From Xiphydria camelus (taxonomy: Eukaryota; Arthropoda; Insecta; Hymenoptera; Xiphydriidae): a DNA stretch of 64,000 nt. Where the stretch lies: NCBI GenBank assembly GCA_963678675.1, contig OY783193.1:5401501-5465500 (forward strand), read 5' to 3'. The position numbers and the translations under genes are program-made. Below, one piece after another: positions 32,222-44,099 of the stretch (positions are counted from its first letter, which is position 1; each line of letters starts with the position of its first letter). A model generated the notes under the pieces. The model saw only the letters and a list, made by a program, of their open reading frames with translations. It had not been told where the DNA came from and did not search any database.

Positions 32222-33195
32222 CAGACGAAAATGGCATCGCGTAACGCGCGAGAGCCATTTCGTTTTCCTCCGGAAACTCGCGTGATGATGTCACCAACAA
32301 TGGAGCGAGCGCCGCGATTGGAGCGCCGGGGTCGCTCCCCTGTCACGGCCGTCGTCGCGACGTCGGACGCCTCTCTATTGGCGGGGCTCACTCGAAGCCA
32401 GGTGCGCGCTTCCCCGTTCCCGTGACGTCATTAAACCACCCATCATTCCGGGGGGAGAGAGAGCGAGGGCATTGTGTAACGGGCGGGGGATGCCATGCAG
32501 CTGCTAACGAGGATGGGTTCGCCAACCACTATCGCCGCGGCAATAGGGATTCCGCGAGCGTACAGAGGACGCCAGGGGGAGAGGAATGGCCGACTTTGAT
32601 TCGATATTAAGTCCTTGCTCCCCCGCGCGCGCGGGTCCGCAGTTTTCTACGGTGGGTTCGCCTGGTTTGTTAGGTGGTGCGCACGTGTGAGTACCTTCCC
32701 AGACTTTGTGTGTGTGGATGTTGGCATAGGTGCGGGAGCTCAGCAATAACACGACTGTCGCGCCACGTGTCCCACGTGACGCGGGGCGAGGCACTCTCTT
32801 TTCTTGCTTCCCTCAAAATGGCCTTTCGATTGAAGCTTCGCCGCTGTTCGTGTCTTTGAAATGCATTTCGTTGGCTCCGAAGGATGCGCTTTTCGGTAAA
32901 ATGAAAATACTTTTCTGGTGAAATAAAATATGTAATCGAATTTAGGAGACGTTAATTAGATTTAATTTGAATTTAGATTATACTTTTGTGCATCTTTCTT
33001 ATAATGAGCAAGTCATGTCGAGTATTGGATCGACCTTAACGAGGTATTTAACCGACAGTTCGATTTATTGATCGAAATAGATTTTTCGATATTCTTCAGA
33101 TCGGTCAGGGATTCGAAAGTATTCATGTTCAATGAAAACAGAGGTGAATAAATAATAGCGGATTTATGTACCTAATCGAACTAGACCGATATCAG
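32222..33195. other. Non-coding stretch, no feature recognised
   Basis: CpG-rich to about 32800 (GCGCGCG near 32625), AT-rich afterwards. No domain in the 60-180 codon frames; the 180-codon frame starting at 31883 is built on the MITEs. Confidence 0.5.
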
Positions 33196-33295
33196 CACTG
33201 TAAAAAAATTTGTCGTGATTTTCATAATCACGTAGGTATTGGATAGAAGCTTTATATACAATTACATTAAATTTAATAACATTTTTTTTACAGTG
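33196..33295. mobile_element. Internally deleted 'CACTGTAAAAA' MITE (100 bp)
   Basis: CACTGTAAAAAAATTTG joins directly to TCGTGATTTTCATAATCACG, then AAGCTTTATATACAATTACA and TTTTTTTTACAGTG. TAGGTA is present at 33233-33238. Confidence 0.82.
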
Positions 33296-34178
33296 AAATT
33301 TAGTCAAAGACAATATTTTCGTTTAAATAAATCATCCAGTTTTGAGTCTATTTTACGGAGATACAGTCAATTTTGTTTGTTGAAATAGATTCCACCGCGA
33401 AGGGTTTTTAAGTACACGCTTCTTATTTATCCCATTTATTCTCAATTAAGTGATCAAAGATATCAACATCCGTAGCGCGAGAGGCAGCGCGCGCACAGGT
33501 AAATGCGAAAATGCAGCGCCCAAACGACGAGAGAATTTTCCCACAGATTTTTCCGAACCGCTCGGCGGTCCAGAGCCATTTTGGATTACACGCGACCCCC
33601 ACTCGAAACCGGAGGATATTGGATGTAGTGCCGTCACGAGAGACCGAAGCGGGGGCGGGTGTGCGCGCGGGGACGGGGACAGAGGGTGCCCGAGAGGGGA
33701 CAGGAACGAGGTCTCAGAGCTCCCTAATGAAAGAGAGCCGAGCTCCCACTCAACTAGTTCTCATCTGTCCGGTTTCCCATGCGAAATAAAATATCGCTAA
33801 TCACTCGTATACGCAGGGTTGTAAGTACCTTCCGTGCGCGGGAGCATCTGTGTTTTTAGCCGGCGAGCTCTCTTCCTCTATTTCTCTCTCGCGCGCTCTT
33901 CCCACGCGCTTCGTAGGCCTCCTTTTCCCAATACGTGCGGAGCTTTCCTTTCTTTTTATAGAGACTTTATTGTGTCGTTCACGGTATTCGTATCACGACA
34001 TTCCTCTTCGAAATGGGAAATCATTTGGATATTGAAGGAGAAAGAGTACCTACTCAAACGTATAGAAAAGGATTTACTTGAATACGAACCTATATATAAT
34101 GTGTAGGGAATTTATTCACAAAGATTAGGAATTTATAGGCAACGAGATGAACAAAATGTAGAGTAAATAAATGTTCTA
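33296..34178. other. Non-coding stretch, no feature recognised
   Basis: Moderately CpG-rich 33470-33700, with frames of 92-116 codons lacking domains. Otherwise AT-rich. Confidence 0.5.
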
Positions 34179-34470
34179 CACTTAAACGAATAATTGCTAG
34201 TGCTAAAAAATGTTTTTTTTTCTTCAATCAGAAACATATAGTTCAAGGATCGAGCCACGGTTTTCTTTAAGTAAGAAAATATTTGTAAGGCTTAAGTGAT
34301 TGTTTTTTTTTTTCGCGAAGATAGAATTTCTCGTCTCAACGAAGGTATATTCTTGAATTAAGAATATAATATATTCATCGACCAGGAATCTATATTCTTT
34401 AAAATTCTTAAGATCTTATGTTCTTGGTTCAAAAAATATTTTTTGACATTAGCAATTGTTTCTCTCAGTC
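34179..34470. mobile_element. TA-flanked MITE, 'AATTGCTGGTGTCAA' family (copy 2)
   Basis: Starts CACTTAAACGAATAATTGC after TA and ends GACATTAGCAATTGTTTCTC then TCAGTC before TA. Interior palindrome CAATCAGAAACA and GGATCGAGCCACGGTTTTC as in 5090-5389. Confidence 0.78.
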
Positions 34471-34487
34471 TACTAAATTCGCAGAAC

Positions 34488-34582
34488 CTTTGTCCAGACT
34501 TTTTTCCCGATGCGAATAAATTCCTGTTTATAGCAAATAAACTTTCTAGTAGGTTCATATTCAAATAAATCTTTTCTCAATG
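34488..34582. mobile_element. Fragment of the 'AATAAATTCCTGTTTAT' MITE
   Basis: GATGCGAATAAATTCCTGTT, AAACTTTCTAGTAGGTTCAT and the end TCTTTTCTCAATG before TA, parallel to 16555-16644. Confidence 0.6.
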
Positions 34583-35082
34583 TAAACAAACTTCTAATTT
34601 AGTGTAATATTAGATCGACGTATTACACGAATTCCGATTCAACCGCCTCTATCCCAGGACCATGCACACGTATTAAAAAAAAATGATCCGACAATCGAAA
34701 ACTAACGACGACGACGATAATGACAACGACGACGACGCATAAATTTCTACCGCTAAAATTCAATAGATCGGCGTCCTCATCGCGGATCGCGCACAGCCTC
34801 CGACGACGACGAGTGACGTGAAAGGAGTTTCGTCCCCGGAGCCATATGTGTCGAAGGAGGACAGAGAGAGAGAGAAAGAGAGACGAGTACCGAAACGGGG
34901 CACCTATGATGGCCGCTTTCCTGTCGGCTGAATAAAAAATTCGGTTTCAAAACGGCAGTCCGACAACCCTTTGTGCGGACAGAAGGGCGCCCCTTCAGAC
35001 CCGGAGAGCGTGCACAATGCGGAGGGCGTGTGTCTCTTCGATGTGCCCTATTTACACAACGACAATCTCCCTCTCTCGCTCG

Positions 35083-35114
<32 letters not shown>

Positions 35115-35824
35115 CGCCACCCCGACCCACCACTATCGCCCCTGCATATTGGCGTGGACAAACCCCTGGTGCATTGTAGGACCCCTCGAGCGATTCCAGC
35201 CAATCGGGGTGGCCGTATGACGATTTTATTATGAAAAAAAGAGAGAACCCGAACGACAGGAGGATGAGGAAGGGGGTGGCGGCGGAACGGCGAACCCCTC
35301 GAACGCGAAGGGGTTACTTACACGCGCGTCCCGAATGTTTGTCGTGTCCGCGTTAAATGGTCGACGACAATGGCGAGGAAAATGTTGCGCGCCCCCGAGG
35401 GAGGCTCGCTTTTTTCACTCTTTCCTTCGAATCTCGTGCCCTTTGAGGGAGAGGGTGGTGCGCGCGGAGGTTACCTACGGCCGAGATAATCGAGTTAAAC
35501 GCCCGAACGAATCGAACCCTCGAATTCGGGACGTTGGTACAGGAAGTGGGGTGGGGAATGGGCGATGGTTTCCGTAAAATTTTTGCTATCGTCTTATGAG
35601 TTTGCGTAGAGATCAAAGGGAGACGTTGCCGAGTTTTCCTCGTTGTTAATGTCAAATGCATCGTTGCATCGTGAGATCAATATGTGTGCGAGATCGAAGT
35701 AAATTAATAATATTACCATTCATCTCGACCACGTTGCAAGTTGACCTGGATGCAACAATTCCGATATCTTGTTACTACAATCAGAATCTCACCGATTAAA
35801 AGAACTATAGAGATATCGCGCCCA
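34583..35824. other. Non-coding stretch with a CT/CG compound simple repeat
   Basis: ACGACGACGACG-type repeats near 34705-34735 and (GA)n near 34863-34878. A CTCTCTCT..CGCGCGCGCG compound tract lies at about 35064-35118. CpG-rich to 35580. No gene recognised. Confidence 0.55.
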
Positions 35825-36053
35825 GACGGAGAAAAGTTCTATATATTTTTTATATGTGGTTTTGGTCATAGATATATGGATTACATACTATATGATTTCT
35901 ATATTAACCATATAATGACTATATATAGCTTTTTCAATGTTTGTATAATCCATATACAGTCCTTATATGGTTAATATAGAAATCATATAATCCATATATG
36001 ACCAAAACTACGCATATGTATTATATATACTAAATGTTTAGAATTTTTCCGCT
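35825..36053. mobile_element. MITE with GGCGGAAAAG-type termini (copy 2)
   Basis: GACGGAGAAAAGTTCTATAT on the left and TTTAGAATTTTTCCGCT on the right. The inside is a long palindrome (TATGTGGTTTTGGTCATAG, ATGATTTCTATATTAACC against GGTTAATATAGAAATCAT, ATATATGACCAAAACTACG). 229 bp. Confidence 0.8.
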
Positions 36054-37564
36054 TCGATGGCGCCAAAATCAACCACGATTTCTAGTTAAATTATGGTTCT
36101 TTCAACCAGATTTTTCTCCGAGTCTGTCCAATTCCGAATACGATACACTACCTCGTCTCCTCCCTTATCAACGGCGTCGTCGTGCCTCCAGAAGCGAACA
36201 CAAGAGCCGCCAAGGAGAAAACGAGCTCGCGGCGGACAGCCTGCCATCGCGCGGCGCGTAGCGCACCTGTCGTCGACGATCGAACCGCGATAAATGGCGT
36301 TTCACGAAATCCTCCCCGATTCCTCGTTTCGGGTCCGCGCAGAGGCAGGTAGATCGGACGGAACCCGAACGAGCGACCCATACACACGTGCGCGCGTAAA
36401 GACACCACAGGGTGTGTATGCAGAGGTACGGCGCGTCGCGCTATACACGCGGAAAGGATGGCGGAAGTAATATACATAAAAGTAATGACCGAGACCGAGG
36501 CCACATGTCATCTTTCCGGCGACGGTCAAGCAGTTTTACGGTCATCGCTGTATTTTGTGTGCTTTTTTTTCGCCCCCTTCGTGAGCCGGAAGTATATTCG
36601 GAGTAGAGGGAAGAGGAGGAGGGCTGACAGGTTCCCTCTTCCCTCCGCGCGGTCACCGCGCCGCGGATAAAGGATATAAAGGAGCGAGAGACTGCGCGAG
36701 CAACGCGACGACGAGCGGAACGATTATCGGCAAACGAGAGAAACCACAGTCGCGCCTGTCGTCGCCGCTATGCGCCCTGCGGAGGCCCGCCATATGCGCG
36801 CGCGGTCGACGCCGCTCCGCCAGGACACCGCTCCGCACACGGGTTCCCGGCGCCGAACACAACCCGTCCTGTGCGCGCGGATCTCGTTCGAGCCGCGTCG
36901 CACGGCGCACGAGACCTCGCGACATCTGCTCGATTCGAATTCGGAGGCCTGCGCTCTCTCACTCTCTCTTTCTCGCCGGTTCATCTCCCGGCCGCCTCTC
37001 TATCCTGCGAAAACCTCCGAAACTCGAGCCGACCGTCCGAACGGATAATTACGCTTGGCGGAATAATTGGAATTAGGCGGGGGGGAATAGCCGCGCGATG
37101 CGAGCCGTCGTTCCACCGATAATTTGTTCCTCCCCGCACTCCCGATCTCCTCTACGGTTGTTCCCTCTTCGTCGCTCCGTTCCGTTTCGATGTTTCGTCT
37201 CGTCATTCGATTGGTTCTTGTTTCTTCGTGCGGGGCGGCTTTTTGTGGAACGACCTCGATCGTCTTCCGGTTCGTATCTATCGTTTCGAGGACGTGTGTA
37301 AATCAAATTTGAGGACAATTCGGAAATTCGTATTTTTTTGCTTAGTTGGAATTGATTGGTTTCTTCCGTCTGTATCGGATGATTGCTTTTCTATCGAGTT
37401 ATAGTTCTGATAATTTTCGAACAGAGTGAAGCGAACAGTTGTTGACTCCTTCAACACTAATTGACCATCCCTTTCATAACAAATGCATTCGATAGAAAGA
37501 GAGAGGGGGGGGGGGGAAGGGAGGGAGAGAGATAGGTCAATTACCTACTGTATAATTTTGTTTG
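36054..37564. other. CpG-rich non-coding stretch, one weak promoter-like spot
   Basis: CpG island-like 36150-37300. GGATAAAGGATATAAAGGAGCG near 36664-36685 resembles a TATA region, but the 70-90 codon frames after it have no domain. A G12 run sits at 37505-37516 inside a purine-rich segment. Confidence 0.45.
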
Positions 37565-37787
37565 TATTGTAAACAAAATTTGTATCATTAATATACGTTT
37601 ATGTAAAGCTTTTTTCAATACGTGATTATGAAAATTAATGTACTCCGTAATCATGACAATTAATATCCTATTTCCTCATGAAATTGCCTTCATAAATCTT
37701 ATGACGGACTACATTAATTTTCAGAATCACGTATTAGATAAAACTTTATATAAAAGTATATTAAGATTGCAAATTTCTTTTACAGTG
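37565..37787. mobile_element. 'CACTGTAAAAA' palindromic MITE (223 bp)
   Basis: TATTGTAAACAAAATTTG, TATGTAAAGCTTTTTTCAAT, ACGTGATTATGAAAATTAAT, the inverted CAGAATCACGTATTAG and TTTCTTTTACAGTG before TA. Contains a small internal duplication of the ATGAAAATTAATGTACTCC / ATGACAATTAATATCC segment. Confidence 0.82.
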
Positions 37788-38463
37788 TAGCCAATGAGAA
37801 TGTCGTAAAGAGTCTTACGTAATATGTCCTTCTCACGAACGGAAAGTAACAAAAATAACAAAGAAGGAAAAGGAAGAGGAAGAGGTAGGAAATCGAGCGA
37901 AATCAGCGGAGTGGCGGACGGGCGCCGAGTCAAAGTCACCCGACGCGAATCGCCTCGTGTCCACATGGACGCGACGTTAATTAGTTCGCGGCACGGGTAA
38001 AGCGATACCCCGACTCCAATTAGAATGATATCGGGAGCCGATGCTGCCGCGCGCACGACACATCGTTAATTTGTTTACAAGTTTCACGACCCGCTCATCG
38101 TGCCGCGGGGGCGCGGGTTAAGGTACGGGGCGCGCGTATGTAGGTGAGCCGGGAAAGTCCCGTCGCGCGCTGCACGTGTTACGTCGCAGGCGGATTGTAT
38201 GGGTACGCGGTATCGAAATGCGAACGGACAGACGTTTAATGAGTTTTGTTCCGGAGCGCCCGTTGTGCACCGCCAGTCGCCCTGTCGTATCGGCCGAAGC
38301 GGAATATTCGTGATTGCCGGGGAGGCAAACATGCCGCGAAGCCAAATTAAGCGGAAGTAGCTCTGCGCGCGGCTCGACCGTTGCTTCAAAAAGAATAATG
38401 GTGCGCGTATTAGGTACAGCAAAAAGGGGTTGTAAATAAAAAGCGATAGATCCTTTTTTATTC
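37788..38463. other. Non-coding stretch, CpG-rich
   Basis: A GAAGGAAAAGGAAGAGGAAG purine tract at about 37861, then CpG-rich sequence to 38400 with minus-strand frames lacking domains. Confidence 0.5.
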
Positions 38464-38708
38464 TTCTGTAAAAAAATGTGCATTAAATTTAACATAATTG
38501 TATATAAAATTTTCATCCTCAATACGTGATTATGAAAATTAATATACTCCGTTATGAAATTTATAAGGGAAATTTCATAAAAAAATATATTACTTTTCAT
38601 AATTACGTAGTATAATATATTAATTTTCATAATGGTGTAGGTATTGGAAAAAAAAGCTTTACATTAAAGTAGGTACTTATATTAAAAATAAGAATTTTTT
38701 TTACTGTG
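38464..38708. mobile_element. 'CACTGTAAAAA' palindromic MITE (245 bp, partly duplicated)
   Basis: TTCTGTAAAAAAATGTGCAT, CCTCAATACGTGATTATG, ATGAAATTTATAAGGGAAAT, TTTCATAATTACGTAGTATA and TTTTTTTTACTGTG before TA. The TTTTCATAAT arm segment is present twice (38597 and 38623). Two TAGGTA insertions (38638-38643, 38670-38675). Confidence 0.82.
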
Positions 38709-39619
38709 TACCTATTTAGTTTGCCCTTACAATTAAAGGTATTGTTATTGGTAAGACGATGTGTCGCGCGAGAAAATTGTGAATAAAGGAATAATTTTTA
38801 ACCTCACGAGATATGTAAATTTTCTATCTCCTTTTTCAGTTAATTGCGAAATCAGTTCTTTCCATTTTACTTTTTATTTTCCCCTTTTAGATCCTCATAT
38901 CCTTTTATTCTTCGCGTAAGTATTTTATTGTGATAATAATGGTGGCTTATAGAGCTTCGAATTAGATCAGAATATTTAATTTTCTCGCTTCGCATTTCAA
39001 CGATTAATTATCAAATTGACTGAATATTGAATTACTCCAACTAATTACAGGTAAAAGTATCCTCGTATCTGATTTAACCGGTGAATTTTTTTGTTTTCAT
39101 TCCACATCCGAATGCAATCGTACCGATTACCACATTTTACCCCGCACCCTCCCACTCGCCCAATAACCATTCGACTCCGGTGGTCGAACGGAGCGCAGTC
39201 ACCTGGCCGAGCGGAATTATGTCACCTGGCGCAGCGCGCGGTCGCGTGAAAAGTCGAAACGAAATGCAGGGAACTAATTTACGCGCGTAGCGCCGCCCAT
39301 ATTCCGCGTTCGACTCAGGTGGCCCAGGAGAGGAAGACGACGTTACTTTCTTCTACCTGAAAGAAAGTCCCGCCGCCGAGACGCTTATGCGCGTACGGGG
39401 TAGCTATAACTCCGTGCACGTTACGAGCCGTGTTGAATCGCGTCCTCGACCCGTTTTCCTCGATCCCTCCTGTCGGCTCGCCGCGTCGCGCGCACCCTTC
39501 TCTGATCCTTCTTCGACTCTCTTTTTCTACGCTATTAGTTATCACTTTCTCACTCTTTCTCCATGCTACTATCGCTCTCTCACTCTCTCTCTCTATCTTT
39601 TATTTGTTCTTGATATATG
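38709..39619. other. Non-coding stretch, no feature recognised
   Basis: AT-rich to 39060, CpG-rich 39180-39520, then pyrimidine-rich (CTCTCACTCTCTCTCTCT) to 39600. Confidence 0.5.
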
Positions 39620-39839
39620 TATATCGTTTCGTCTAAGCAAACTGTTGATGCATCTCTCTCTCTCTCTCTCTCTCTATTATATAAAATAGTTTTTTCGATG
39701 CATCAAAAACCCTCGCCGACACAATGTTCTCTTATTATCGCGATAAGACTACTTGACTGCGCCGGTAAACACGACGACGCTCAGTCGGCGGTGTTTCTTT
39801 ATGGTACCTATATCGTTTCGTCTAAGCAAACTGTTGATG
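39620..39839. repeat. 31-bp perfect direct repeat flanking 158 bp, with a (CT)n tract
   Basis: TATATCGTTTCGTCTAAGCA followed by AACTGTTGATG occurs at 39620-39650 and again, identically, at 39809-39839. (CT)n lies at about 39652-39675, and GATGCATC occurs just after the first copy and again near 39699. A 133-codon plus frame spans the area but shows no domain. Confidence 0.85.
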
Positions 39840-40029
39840 TATTTGAATTAAGAAATAGTTGCAAAAATCACTTCAGTGACAACTATTCGAGTCTTTGTAA
39901 TCTGCACGACACTGAGAATCGTTTATTTGTAGTTGATAAAAGTACACTCCAAAATATACGGTGTAATAAATATTTCATTCAGACCAACAGATATTCCTTC
40001 ATTATTACTGAGTGTTAACTGTTCAGATT

Positions 40030-40159
40030 CGTTGAAATAATTACACATTTGATTCCACTGATCAGTATTTTCGATAGAATAACTAAACGTGTTTAACTAG
40101 ATGCGTTTCTTTTTTTTTATTCATTCCGTCTCATCTTAATCTAATTATTTTTCTCAGTG
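40030..40159. mobile_element. Right-end fragment of the 'CACTGAGAAAAATAA' MITE
   Basis: ACTGATCAGTATTTTCGATA, GAATAACTAAACGTGTTTAA, CTAGATGCG, a T-rich expansion, and the end CTAATTATTTTTCTCAGTG. Confidence 0.72.
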
Positions 40160-40954
40160 CGACAAGGACGATCGAATTGACCGAGTCTTTCCTAGCACCG
40201 TTTCACGGCAAATCGCCGGTCGTCGACGCATTCTTGTCGCAGCTGTAAACCTACATACATCCCCGCGCGCGATAAATCCGCGCATTTTTTTCCCGTGAGG
40301 TCGCCCCTAATCTCCGGGCGGATCTCGTCTCGACGGCACGACTCATTACGATAAGCGAGTGATGTCACGCGCCCGCGTATTCCTCTCTCTCGCGCGGCGC
40401 ACGCGAAAGAGCCGCGACGTACGAGGCGAGCTGCCAGGTATATGAAGAGGGAGAGACTCGAACGCGGGTAGAGTACGTGGCATCGATCAAACGCGCCACG
40501 AGTCACGGCGCGCGGTGACATCAGAGACTTCCGAGCACCTCGCGCGATATAGGCACACCCACAATTACACGCGTTTACGTATACAACGCGTGCATGTACG
40601 TAAGCGCGCGCCATTCTATCGCATCTCCGTTTCCCATGGAATACATTACACCGGGCGACGTGCGTTACAATGCGGTCCTCTCTGGAAGACAGATTATCAT
40701 CGAGAAGCGATATCTGTAGTCGTCGCTGAGCGTGTGTGCGGCGGTATCGCGCCGTGCGGTCTCCTTGCCGCGTGGATATATGTAGAGGTCGATTCAGAAG
40801 AAAAGGTCGTCGTTCGAATGTTGGAAGCCAATGGTTGACACGGAGCCAAAAGAGCTGATATAATATTGGAGTATTTGAGAATCGATAAGGGAAGCCGTCC
40901 GGATAGACTTGTATGATCGTCACGACGTTTATATAAATTACGATAATTGATCAT
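40160..40954. other. CpG-rich non-coding stretch with the longest spurious frame of the window
   Basis: A 243-codon minus-strand frame (40192-40923) is the longest here, but its composition (Arg-rich, no domain, opposite frames also open) and the CpG-rich base composition argue that it is a by-product. Confidence 0.5.
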
Positions 40955-41303
40955 TCTAAAGTTTACTTAATTTTTGTCGCATGAGTTCAGAGAAATCATC
41001 GTTCTTCAAAACATTCTTAAAGTTAAGTATATTATAATGTGATTTAAATTGATCGTTATATATTGGTAACATATTATATTTACGAAAAATTGTGCATAAA
41101 TTTAATAAATGTTTAGCTGATTGCGATAATTGGTCGCGCGCGCGCTCTGAGAAGTTTATATTTTTCTGCTGTATGAGTTCAAAAAAGTTATTGTTCTTGA
41201 AACAATTATTAAATTTACATCATAATGCGTATTAAATTAATCGCTGTATTAATAACATATTTACGAAAAATTGTGCAATATCGAATAAATGTTTAGCATT
41301 TTA
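40955..41303. repeat. Diverged tandem duplication (~175-bp unit, two copies)
   Basis: Both units share AAGTTTA.T, GCATGAGTTCA/GTATGAGTTCA, TTCTTCAAAACATTCTTAAA / TTCTTGAAACAATTATTAAA, ATTTACGAAAAATTGTGCA and TAATAAATGTTTAGC / GAATAAATGTTTAGC. Related sequence lies inverted at about 44110-44325 and, in part, at about 46340-46420, so this is a dispersed family. Confidence 0.7.
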
Positions 41304-41796
41304 TTTATGCTAATTTGAAATTATCTCATGAGCTAAGACTACCTAAAGTTGCTGCACAATTTATGGACACTTGTCTAACTGGTTGCATTTTCGAGCATTG
41401 TTGATATTCGGTCGGTAGCACAATGAAAAATATAAGGAACAAGGAAAATGAATAAGGATTTCAATTAATCATGGATGCAGTATATTGAAAGGCGACGAAT
41501 CGAAAGCCTCTTCCTTGTTCCATATTCCTCATATTTTTGATGAATGGTCCTGTATATTACTACGCCAATTTATTGATGAATGATTCTCTACATTGTGCGA
41601 TACCTACGGTACGATATCCTAGGTGATGTCACACGGAGACGAACGCATTGTTCGCGAAAAATAATATTCATTGCAGAAACTGCAATGTCACATAAATGCC
41701 GCAGAGATTGACCTTGTGTGACGCATAGGACACACTCTACACATTACGAAAAATGTTTGATTTAGCATACGGCTTGTTCTTTCGTATTTAAACAAA
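41304..41796. other. AT-rich non-coding stretch
   Basis: Contains AAAATATAAGGAACAAGGAA and its imperfect inverse TTCCTTGTTCCATATTCCTC about 80 bp apart. This may be a decayed foldback element. No gene. Confidence 0.45.
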
Positions 41797-41959
41797 AAAT
41801 GGTTAATCTAACCAGAGAGATTGGGGATCCATATTTCACCAAACGGTTTGGTCATGGTTTCCAGGATTTTGGTTTGATTGACCTGGTTATTTTTGTCAGT
41901 ACATATTGGAAAAAAGCTTTATACAAAAGTACACTAAAAATGCAATTTCTTTAACAGTG
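41797..41959. mobile_element. Two abutting MITE right-end fragments
   Basis: 41797-41900 is the 'CACTGAGAAAAATAA' family (CACCAAACGGTTTGGTCATG, TTTCCAGGATTTTGG, end TTTTTGTCAGTA). 41901-41959 is the 'CACTGTAAAAA' family (CATATTGGAAAAAAGC, end TTTAACAGTG before TA). Confidence 0.75.
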
Positions 41960-42505
41960 TAATCCTTCAAGAATAATTGTACAAGGACTACATTTTTCAC
42001 CGCTTTTTATAAATAAAGAATTTCCTCCCGTCCCCATCGAAAAAAAACGCTTTTCCGTCTCCAACCTGTAATATCAAATCGCGAGCCGTCCGAGTCCCGC
42101 GAAGCGAAAACATGCGAATTTCTATTCGAGGCACGACACCACAGCTGTAACCACATTTACACAGCCGGTATACGTATATCCACAAGAGTCCGACCTCTTC
42201 TTTCCCGCGTGCGGATAATTGCCGGGAGATTCGACCTTTCCTTATCGATCGCGCGCATCGATTTCGCGTGTCTCGGAACGTCGAGGAGGAGTAGGACTTC
42301 CTCTTTTTCTCGATTCGTCGCTAATTCGCGATCGATTCCGTGCGCTCGGCTTCGCTTCGACGGCGATGGAAGGGGGAGAACGGAGACCCCCTCCCCCTCC
42401 CCGAGGAGGTCGAGGTTCATCCCCGCGAAGAAGCCGGACGAGCTTCCTCTTCCTCCTCTTCACGCAACGACGCGGCTCTATAGACGTATATATATATATA
42501 TAATA
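41960..42505. other. Non-coding stretch ending in a (TA)n tract
   Basis: CpG-rich 42200-42480, with overlapping frames on both strands and no domain. (TA)n at about 42486-42503. Confidence 0.5.
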
Positions 42506-42731
42506 CACATGCCGTGTGAGGCTTAACTTACTCGCCAGGAAAGAGGAAACTTCAATCGCTATTATCTCGTTATCTATGCATTTTTCTTCTATATCGATAT
42601 AAGAATTTTTTGTAGATAAAGACGTGATCTTCAAAAAACTATTATATAAATATGAACGAAAAGCTCATAGTTAATGAGATAATAGTGATTGAAGTTACTT
42701 TCCCAGCGAGTAAGTTTAGCCTCATGTGGTA
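42506..42731. mobile_element. Palindromic MITE, ~80-bp arms
   Basis: Left arm TGTGAGGCTTAACTTACTCG, AACTTCAATCGCTATTATC, TCGTTATCTATG; right arm CATAGTTAATGAGATAATAG, TGATTGAAGTTAC, CGAGTAAGTTTAGCCTCATG. TA precedes the left end. The right end is approximate because TATA-rich sequence follows. Confidence 0.75.
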
Positions 42732-44099
42732 TACATATATACACATACGCGCACACACGTTTCGTACGAAAGAGTAACGTGGCGCGTATATGGAGACGGG
42801 GGTGGGACGTGGGGGGGGACCCCATTGTATGGAAATCGCACTGAGAGTCTCTCGGGGCAGAAGCAACGACTGTGACCAGCGGCTGGCTACCCGCCTACTC
42901 GTAATGTCCCTGTCAAGAAAGCGGCAAGCTTCGCTCGCGCGAGACCCGTAAAATCGGTCGCAGGTGTGTCGTGCTCGCCGGCCCTCGCCTTCCCGTGAGC
43001 GATACGATTCTATCGTACCTACCAACGCGTACGGGATAATTGCGCCGATGGTCGGGATAACGAAAACACCGATGTAATCGGTCACGTTACCGGCTCTGTG
43101 CGTCCTTTTCTCTCAATAATGAAATATACATCGTCGGTACGATCCGCCGGCGATCGCTCGACGGCGAATTAACCGTTTATCGATCAACATTAAACATTAG
43201 GCCAATAATGGACGCTCGCCGAAATCCGCCCAACGTAATCGCATCCGTTGCTTCGCTACGTGGTTACGAAAACCGAGTGAAATACGAAACGCGATCGGTT
43301 CGATCGAAAAAAAAAAAAGGAAGAAAAGAACTGTTCGATGCGCTCGCTCGATTACGCGAGCACCTCTTTAATTCTCCATTTCATTATCGCTCCATCCTCC
43401 GCGCCCAGGTATCGCCTCGTTATCAGCGACAGCGTATACCGCGCTCGCGTAATCTCGCCGCGGATTCGCTCGCAAATCGTCGGAGGCTCCCGACCGCGCG
43501 CGGCGCTCGTAACGCACACGCTCGGCGATCGACGCGCACCCTGAAATACCGCTTCCCGTAAATTATCGGAGCGCCTCGCGGTAATAAAACCACCGAATAA
43601 AACGGCGGGATGAAATTTATACGACGTATTTACGGAGTCGCGGGCGCGCGTCTCGGGGATCGGTGTCGGGCGGAATCGAACGAGACACCTCGTTGCGCCG
43701 AGAGGTCAGGACCGGCGCGAGACCTCCTGCGGACGAGCGTCGGGACGACGACTGCTGGCCCCGTCGTAAAAGTCATTTCTTTCGTGAGGGGAGGGACAGG
43801 TGACCGCGCGGTTGCGCGCGTCAACCGCTCGACGTTGAGAGGGGCCTCCTCTTGCGCGCGCGGCGCGATAGGCGGAGAAAATAATGAGAACAGCGACGGG
43901 CCGGGAGGTGCAGCGCGAGCGCGGAGTGACGGCGCGCGCGGTGTACGCGTCATCGTCGCGCGTTCTCCCCCACTTATTGCTGCGCATTGTTATGTTTGCG
44001 TTCGCTGCGAGTGTGCATCGCGGGTGTGGAACGACAGAGAAGTGAGATTTTAGAGAGAGAATATTTTGAATTCGGTTTTCTCATAAATATATAATATTA
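42732..44099. other. CpG-rich non-coding stretch
   Basis: CpG-rich throughout, with a G8 run near 42812 and A12 near 43309. Around 43150-43215 are words such as GAATTAACCGTTTATCGATC and CCAATAATGG that could bind homeodomain proteins. The frames at 43610-44053 and opposite strands carry no recognisable domain. Confidence 0.5.

Noticed and set aside
31883..32425. 180-codon plus-strand open frame
   Set aside because: Most of it reads through two MITEs (31663-31923 and 32018-32221).
35507..35523. Minus-strand B-box-like GGTTCGATTCG
   Set aside because: No T-arm stem, A box or acceptor stem can be placed around it.
36664..37048. TATA-like motif followed by a 92-codon frame as a small gene
   Set aside because: The frame is GC artefact with frames open on both strands; a TATA-like word alone is not enough.
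40192..40923. 243-codon minus-strand open frame
   Set aside because: Longest frame in the window, but it lies in CpG-rich DNA where stops are rare. Opposite frames are open too, and the product is Arg-rich without any recognisable domain or splice context.
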